A stretch of 52,219 bases of DNA. It comes from an uncultured Eubacterium sp. GTDB lineage: Bacteria > Bacillota > Clostridia > Oscillospirales > Acutalibacteraceae. Shown in pieces: positions 48,178-52,219 of the stretch. The notes under the pieces are model-generated. The model made no database searches. It was not told the origin of the DNA and saw only the letters and a program-made list of their open reading frames with translations. The DNA is taken from assembly GCA_905234495.1 (NCBI GenBank), contig CAJOHE010000014.1, forward strand, positions 1-52,219, given 5' to 3'. How positions within the stretch are numbered: the first letter of the stretch is position 1; each line of letters begins with the position of its first letter. Made by a program: the position numbers and the translations under genes.

Positions 48178-49300
48178 TCCCGTCCTCCCAGTTGTAGTTG
48201 GCGTCGGAAATGTGGTCCATCTCGTCCGAGAAATAGGAATAGTCGCCGAATTCGCCGCTGTATTCGCTTCTCTTCATAATGTGGATGGCGTCGGGCTCAA
48301 TATACATACCGATTTTCTCGCCGACATTATGATGCTGAGTCGTCTGAATCATCCAGATGAAGCCGCCGACGTCCACAAGGATTTCAAAGTGAACGCCCTT
48401 GAAGGTTACGCTTGTGACGGTTCCGGGAAGGATATCCTTGCCCTTTGGCTCGACAATCTGAATATCCTCGGGTCTTACCACCGCTTCAACGAATTCGTTT
48501 TCCTCAAAGCCGCTGTCGAGACATTCAAAGGTAACGCCGCCGAAGGACACGAGATAGTCCTTGAGCATAATCGCGTCAACGATGTTTGACTCGCCGATAA
48601 AATCGGCTACAAAGGCGTTTACGGGCTCGTTGTAGATATCCTCGGGCGTGCCTATCTGCTGAATCCTGCCCTTATCCATAACTACAACCCTGTCCGACAT
48701 CGAGAGCGCCTCTTCCTGGTCGTGGGTTACGTAGATAAAGGTTATGCCGAGGCTCTTCTGAATCGTCTTGAGTTCCTTCTGCATATCCTTGCGAAGCTTT
48801 AAATCAAGCGCGCCGAGGGGCTCGTCGAGCAGAAGCACGTGAGGATTATTGGCAAGCGCTCTCGCTATTGCAACCCTCTGCTGCTGACCGCCCGAAAGAG
48901 AGTCGATTGTCCTCTTTTCAAAGCCCTTGAGGTTTACGAGCTCGAGCATTTTCGCAACGGTTTCGCGGATTTCCCCGGTCGACTTGTGCTGAAGCTTGGG
49001 ACCGAAGGCAATATTTTCATATACGTTTAAATGCGGAAAAAGAGCATAACGCTGAAAAATGGTGTTAACCTTCCTCTTGTGGGGCGGAACATCATTTATC
49101 TTTTTGCCTTCAAAAATAACCTCTCCCTCGTCGGGCTCAAGAAAGCCTGCGATTGCACGAAGAGTTGTGGTCTTGCCACAGCCCGAAGGACCAAGCAGCG
49201 TTATAAACTCTTTTTCGTTAATAAACAGATTAAATTTATCCAAAACGACATTATCGCCGTATTTAACGGTTACATCTTTAAGGTCTATTATCTTTTTCAA
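48167..49300 (-). CDS. potA: spermidine/putrescine ABC transporter ATP-binding protein
   Basis: The 377-residue ATPase has Walker [10 protein letters not shown] (37-45), signature LSGGQQQR, Walker [13 protein letters not shown], and a C-terminal TOBE regulatory domain (from about 280) with VRPEDIQIV. It powers PotBC. I place the start at TTG 49300, giving the family-typical N-terminus [14 protein letters not shown], because ATGAGG lies 9 nt upstream as ribosome binding site. ATG codons at 49315 and 49309 lack a spaced site, and the open frame continues to 49351 without one. Confidence 0.92.
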   Translation of the reverse strand: MKKIIDLKDVTVKYGDNVVLDKFNLFINEKEFITLLGPSGCGKTTTLRAIAGFLEPDEGEVIFEGKKINDVPPHKRKVNTIFQRYALFPHLNVYENIAFGPKLQHKSTGEIRETVAKMLELVNLKGFEKRTIDSLSGGQQQRVAIARALANNPHVLLLDEPLGALDLKLRKDMQKELKTIQKSLGITFIYVTHDQEEALSMSDRVVVMDKGRIQQIGTPEDIYNEPVNAFVADFIGESNIVDAIMLKDYLVSFGGVTFECLDSGFEENEFVEAVVRPEDIQIVEPKGKDILPGTVTSVTFKGVHFEILVDVGGFIWMIQTTQHHNVGEKIGMYIEPDAIHIMKRSEYSGEFGDYSYFSDEMDHISDANYNWEDGNEE

Positions 49301-49357
49301 TTTCCACATCCTCATTTTATTAACACGATTTGGCGGATTCCTTTCCGTCATAAATTA

Positions 49358-49386
49358 AATATAGAATAATAATATATAAAAGTCAA
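49358..49386 (-). promoter_or_regulatory. sigma-A-type promoter of the potABCD operon
   Basis: Minus strand: TTGACT (49386-49381), 17 nt, TATATT (49363-49358). The -35 overlaps the stop codon of the dipicolinate synthase B gene. Confidence 0.7.
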
Positions 49387-49946
49387 TAGATTTTTTTGGA
49401 TATTTCAAGTCCGTTTACGGCAAGCTCAGCCGTCCTTTCAATCTGGGTAAAATCGCAGACCATTGATTTGGGCTTCTTATCGTGATTATCCATGGAAAAC
49501 GGCACGAAATAATAGTTTTTATAATTCATCAGCGCGCCGATATTTTTGGCGGAATTTCCGAGCGCGTCGTTTGTTGAAACGCCGATAACCACGGGCGAAT
49601 TATTGCGAAGGTGACTCTTTGCCGCCATGGTCACCGAGGTGTCGACAATGCCGAGCGCGAGCTTTGCAAGCGTGTTTGCCGTGCAGGGCGCGATGATGAG
49701 AACGTCAAACATCCTCTTCGGTCCTATCGGCTCAGCCTGAGCTATCGTGTGAATAATGCTGTTTCCCGTGATTTCAATCAGTCTGTTCTGTATATCAACC
49801 GCGTCGCCGAAGCGCGTGTTTGTCTTGTATGAATTTTCGCTCATAACAGGCGTTACGGAATGTCCCGCTTCAACGAGCTCTTCAACCGTTGCAACGGCTT
49901 CTGAAAAAGTGCAGAAAGAGCCCGTAAGACAGTAGCCTATTTTCAA
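49383..49946 (-). CDS. spoVFB: dipicolinate synthase subunit B
   Basis: The 187-residue flavoprotein-fold subunit has MKIGYCLTGSFCTF at the N-terminus, PVMSENSY, and the LIIAPCTANTLAKLALGI FMN-type loop (about 84-101). Together with subunit A it makes dipicolinic acid from the lysine-pathway intermediate in the mother cell of sporulating bacteria; dipicolinate gives spores heat resistance. Its ATG overlaps the subunit A stop. Its presence indicates an endospore former. Confidence 0.93.
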   Translation of the reverse strand: MKIGYCLTGSFCTFSEAVATVEELVEAGHSVTPVMSENSYKTNTRFGDAVDIQNRLIEITGNSIIHTIAQAEPIGPKRMFDVLIIAPCTANTLAKLALGIVDTSVTMAAKSHLRNNSPVVIGVSTNDALGNSAKNIGALMNYKNYYFVPFSMDNHDKKPKSMVCDFTQIERTAELAVNGLEISKKIY

Positions 49947-50632
49947 GCAGATTCCTCCTTTGTCATTTTTATTACAGTTTTTGCAATAAGTATTCCAGCC
50001 GTCTTGGGCGAATATTTTCCGGGCATTCCCCTGCCGTTTACAAGGCGCAGCCCCTTAGACTTTGCATAGAGGGTGTCGACGCCGCCCGGGAAGGAAGAGA
50101 GGTCGTAGATAACCGCGTCGGGCTCAAGCGCGTCGAGTTCAGCCTTTGTAAACACAAGGTGGGGCACTGTGTTGAAAACAAAATCGTATTCATTCTTATT
50201 TTTAAGCTTGTCAAAATCTATGGCATATGCACCGTTTGCGGCAGCTTCAACGCGGTTAGTATCACTTCTTGCGCAGACAGTTATCTTTGCGCCGAGGGCG
50301 GAAAGCGCCCTGTGCAAAGCGCGCGCAATCCTGCCGTAGCCGGTTATGAGAATGCGCGAGGAATATATCGCTTTATCGCTCGTTTCCTTGAGAAGTGCAA
50401 GAGCGCCCTCAGCGGTGAGATAAGCGTTTTCAAGTAGGAAGGCTTCGTCTGCGCTATATGATATTTCCTTCCCTTCCGCAGCATCGATCATATATTTTTT
50501 GGCGGGAACGGGAAGCAGAACAAAGTCGCTTTCGTTTACGTTCTTAACTTTTATAAAACCGATTTCTTCAAGGTGTTTTGCCGCATAAAGTATTCTTATA
50601 TCATCGGTAAAGGGTACTGAAAAAGTTTTCAT
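49943..50632 (-). CDS. spoVFA: dipicolinate synthase subunit A (short form)
   Basis: The 229-residue NAD(P)-dependent subunit has a Rossmann loop ILITGYGRIARAL (about 93-105) and the C-terminal block YDLSSFPGGVDTLYAKSKGL with GRGMPGKYSPKTAG. Typical SpoVFA proteins have about 295 residues. Here the N-terminal domain is shortened by some 60-70 residues, while the dinucleotide-binding and C-terminal parts are intact. GAGGTG precedes the ATG and no longer frame exists upstream, so the short form seems genuine. Confidence 0.87.
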   Translation of the reverse strand: MKTFSVPFTDDIRILYAAKHLEEIGFIKVKNVNESDFVLLPVPAKKYMIDAAEGKEISYSADEAFLLENAYLTAEGALALLKETSDKAIYSSRILITGYGRIARALHRALSALGAKITVCARSDTNRVEAAANGAYAIDFDKLKNKNEYDFVFNTVPHLVFTKAELDALEPDAVIYDLSSFPGGVDTLYAKSKGLRLVNGRGMPGKYSPKTAGILIAKTVIKMTKEESA

Positions 50633-50647
50633 TTTTTCACCTCAGTA

Positions 50648-50656
50648 CATAATATG
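50648..50656 (-). promoter_or_regulatory. possible sigma-K-like -10 box before the dipicolinate synthase genes
   Basis: Minus strand CATATTATG fits the sigma-K -10 pattern CATAnnnTA except the last base. No clear AC at -35 is seen at 16-nt spacing. In B. subtilis spoVF is transcribed by sigma-K. Confidence 0.25.
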
Positions 50657-50671
50657 ACGGACGCTGAAATC

Positions 50672-50700
50672 TTGACTATATATTATTTTAGTTGTATAAT
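50672..50700 (+). promoter_or_regulatory. sigma-A-type promoter of murC
   Basis: TTGACT (50672-50677), 17 nt, TATAAT (50695-50700). A GGAGGT ribosome binding site at 50718-50723 sets the start at 50731 rather than an upstream in-frame codon at 50692, which lies within the promoter. Confidence 0.8.
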
Positions 50701-50730
50701 ATAGTTTCAGAATTTACGGAGGTAACTCTT

Positions 50731-52107
50731 ATGAATATAGATGAAATGATGAAAAAGGTAAAAAGAATTCATTTTATCGGCATCGGCGGCGCAGGAATGT
50801 GCCCGTGCGCCGAGATTCTTTTATCCCTCGGATATGAGCTTTCGGGCTCGGACAATAACGACACGGAAACCTTCAGGCGTATTGAAAAAGAGGGCGCAAA
50901 GGTTTTCCTCGGTCAGAAAAAGGAAAACATCTCGGACGACGTTGAGATGGTAATATACACAAACGCTATCCTTCCCGGAAACGAGGAACTTGAATATGCA
51001 AAGGCGAATTTCCCGACCTTTGAAAGAGCTGAGCTTCTCGGTGCGATGAGCAGACTTTTTTCAAACTGCATCGGCGTTTGCGGCACCCACGGCAAGACGA
51101 CGACGTCCTCGATGATTACTCAGGCTCTGCTTGAATCGGGGCTTGACCCGAGCGCGGTTATCGGCGGTAAGCTTCCCGTAATCAAGGCGTACGGCAGATT
51201 CGGCAAAAGCCAGAATTTCGTTTGCGAAAGCTGCGAATTCAACAACACTTTTTTAAAGATGAACGCGGATATGGCGGTCATCCTCAACATCGACGAGGAC
51301 CATCTGGACTTTTTCAAAAACCTCGACAACATCAAGAAGTCCTTCCGTGAATTTGCGGAAAAGACCACAAAGACGATTATTTATAACGGCGACGACGAGA
51401 ACACCGTTGACACGCTCAAGGGCATCGAGGGCAAGAAGCTTATATCTGTCGGAACGAAAGAGAGCAACGAATGGGTTGCGAAGAATATCAACGTACCTGG
51501 CGGCTTTGAGCTTTCCTACGATATCTATCAAAACGGCGAATATATTACCCACGTTGTTCTTTCCGTACCGGGCGAGCACAATGTTCTCAACTCTCTTTGC
51601 GCATTCGTTGCGGCATACGAGAGCGGCGCTGACGTAGACAGCATCTGCCAGGGTCTGAAGCATTTCGGCGGTGCCGCAAGGCGTTTTGAGCTTCTCGGCA
51701 AATATCACGGAATCACCTTTGCAGACGACTATGCCCACCACCCTGCCGAAATCAAGGTTACTCTTGAGGCTGCGAAAAAGATGGGCTACAAGCGCGTATG
51801 GGCGGTTCATCAGCCGTTCACCTACACGAGGACTCACCTGCTTCTCGACGATTTTGCAGAGGTTTTGCAGATTGCTGACAAATGCGTTATCTCAGAGATT
51901 ATGGGAAGCCGCGAGGTCAACACAATCGGCATTAAGGCACAGGACCTTGCAGACAAGGTGCCGGGCTCGGTTCAGCTTGACACCTTTGAAGAAATCTGTG
52001 ACTACGTGCTTGAAAACGCCGAGGACGGTGATTTGGTTATCACGCTCGGCTGCGGCGACGTTTACAAGATTGCGAGAATGATGATTGACAGGCTTAAAAG
52101 AGCATAA
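50731..52107 (+). CDS. murC: UDP-N-acetylmuramate--L-alanine ligase
   Basis: The 458-residue cytosolic ligase adds the first amino acid of the peptidoglycan stem peptide. The N-terminal UDP-binding loop is HFIGIGGAGM, the ATP loop GVCGTHGKTTT (about 112-122), then ILNIDEDHLDFF, the H-bearing FADDYAHHPAEI and VHQPFTYTRTH in the C-terminal domain. Length and motifs are typical. It diverges from the sporulation genes and is transcribed alone in this window. Confidence 0.97.
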   Translation: MNIDEMMKKVKRIHFIGIGGAGMCPCAEILLSLGYELSGSDNNDTETFRRIEKEGAKVFLGQKKENISDDVEMVIYTNAILPGNEELEYAKANFPTFERAELLGAMSRLFSNCIGVCGTHGKTTTSSMITQALLESGLDPSAVIGGKLPVIKAYGRFGKSQNFVCESCEFNNTFLKMNADMAVILNIDEDHLDFFKNLDNIKKSFREFAEKTTKTIIYNGDDENTVDTLKGIEGKKLISVGTKESNEWVAKNINVPGGFELSYDIYQNGEYITHVVLSVPGEHNVLNSLCAFVAAYESGADVDSICQGLKHFGGAARRFELLGKYHGITFADDYAHHPAEIKVTLEAAKKMGYKRVWAVHQPFTYTRTHLLLDDFAEVLQIADKCVISEIMGSREVNTIGIKAQDLADKVPGSVQLDTFEEICDYVLENAEDGDLVITLGCGDVYKIARMMIDRLKRA

Positions 52108-52121
52108 AATAAACAGACGTC

Positions 52122-52169
52122 AAAAGGGCATTGAACACAGGGATTTAATAGATTTTGAAATGCTCTTTT
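52122..52169 (+). terminator. hairpin downstream of murC
   Basis: AAAAGGGCATT (52122-52132) pairs with AATGCTCTTTT (52159-52169) with one G-T pair and a 26-nt loop, ending in a T-run. A plausible murC terminator despite the large loop. Confidence 0.5.
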
Positions 52170-52189
52170 CCGTGATAACGGCTTCAAAA

Positions 52190-52219
52190 AAGGGATTAAG
52201 GCGCCAGCCTTAATCCCTT
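52190..52219. terminator. strong hairpin at the window end
   Basis: A 13-bp stem (52190-52202 with 52207-52219) with loop GCCA. A-run on its left means a T-run on the minus strand, so it probably terminates a minus-strand gene lying beyond the window, and perhaps murC as well. Confidence 0.7.

Noticed and set aside
1..52219. CRISPR arrays, rRNA genes, transposases or prophage genes
   Set aside because: No regularly spaced repeats, no rRNA signatures and no transposase, integrase or phage structural genes were found on either strand; only the tRNA-end repeat hints at mobility.

Overview
The window reads as chromosomal DNA of an endospore-forming, anaerobic member of the Firmicutes/Clostridia, most likely an Oscillospiraceae (Ruminococcaceae)-type gut organism. 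The inference rests on gene content (dipicolinate synthase pair, Rex, YlzJ-like/TepA/FtsK order, YdbC-type PC4 protein, TmcAL, ribosomal-protection-type GTPase, strong GGAGG ribosome binding sites, canonical TTGACN-N17-TATAAT promoters) and on moderate G+C. No database search was possible, so the species is not named. Coding density is high, and several terminators sit directly on stop codons.

Layout. 1-264: start of an off-window minus-strand gene (doubtful), hairpins and a promoter. 265-2841: an elongation-factor-like GTPase fused to a YacP/Rae1-type NYN nuclease. 2861-8201 (minus): operon tepA - ylzJ-like - UppP-like - ftsK - comEA - comF. 8399-9352: Gfo/Idh/MocA oxidoreductase. 9482-14076 (plus): aconitase - isocitrate dehydrogenase - rex - unknown protein, the oxidative branch from citrate to 2-oxoglutarate together with its redox regulator. 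14165-14941: ferredoxin-nitroreductase. 14988-18538 (minus): alaS - HIT - phosphoribosyltransferase. 18625-20098: PC4-like protein and acetate kinase, divergent from tmcAL (20191-21252) through a shared palindromic -10 box. 21272-27907 (minus): beta-galactosidase - comEC - holA - RNase M5-like. 28029-30136 (plus): FemAB-type transferase and a divergent alanine racemase. 30163-32816 (minus): methyltransferase, FliB-like, cysteine synthase. 32933-34737: PAP2 phosphatase, MBL hydrolase and an orphan Flp pilin.

34884-43061 is the most unusual part. It is a seven-gene operon with one strong promoter, gene junctions of 4 nt or fewer and one terminator. It encodes phosphonate synthesis (PEP mutase, phosphonopyruvate decarboxylase, phosphonoacetaldehyde-reductase-like iron alcohol dehydrogenase), nucleotide activation (a LicC/PntC-like cytidylyltransferase plus a second nucleotidyltransferase domain fused to PEP mutase), and two membrane transfer proteins. 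One of these is an LtaS/sulfatase-fold enzyme with a Thr in the nucleophile position. The other is a fusion of a YidC/Oxa1 insertase domain to a TagB/TagF-type polyol-phosphate transferase. I infer a system that makes a nucleotide-activated phosphonate (probably 2-hydroxyethylphosphonate, since no aminotransferase is present) and places it on a cell-surface polymer.

43062-44640 looks like an integration site. A 24-nt copy of the 3' end of a tRNA-Leu gene, with its own terminator, lies 1.35 kb from the intact tRNA-Leu(GAG), and an AT-rich acyltransferase gene lies between them. 44630-49300 (minus) carries the polyamine transporter potABCD and a HAD phosphatase. 49383-50632 (minus) holds the dipicolinate synthase genes, and 50731-52107 (plus) holds murC, followed by hairpins to the window end.
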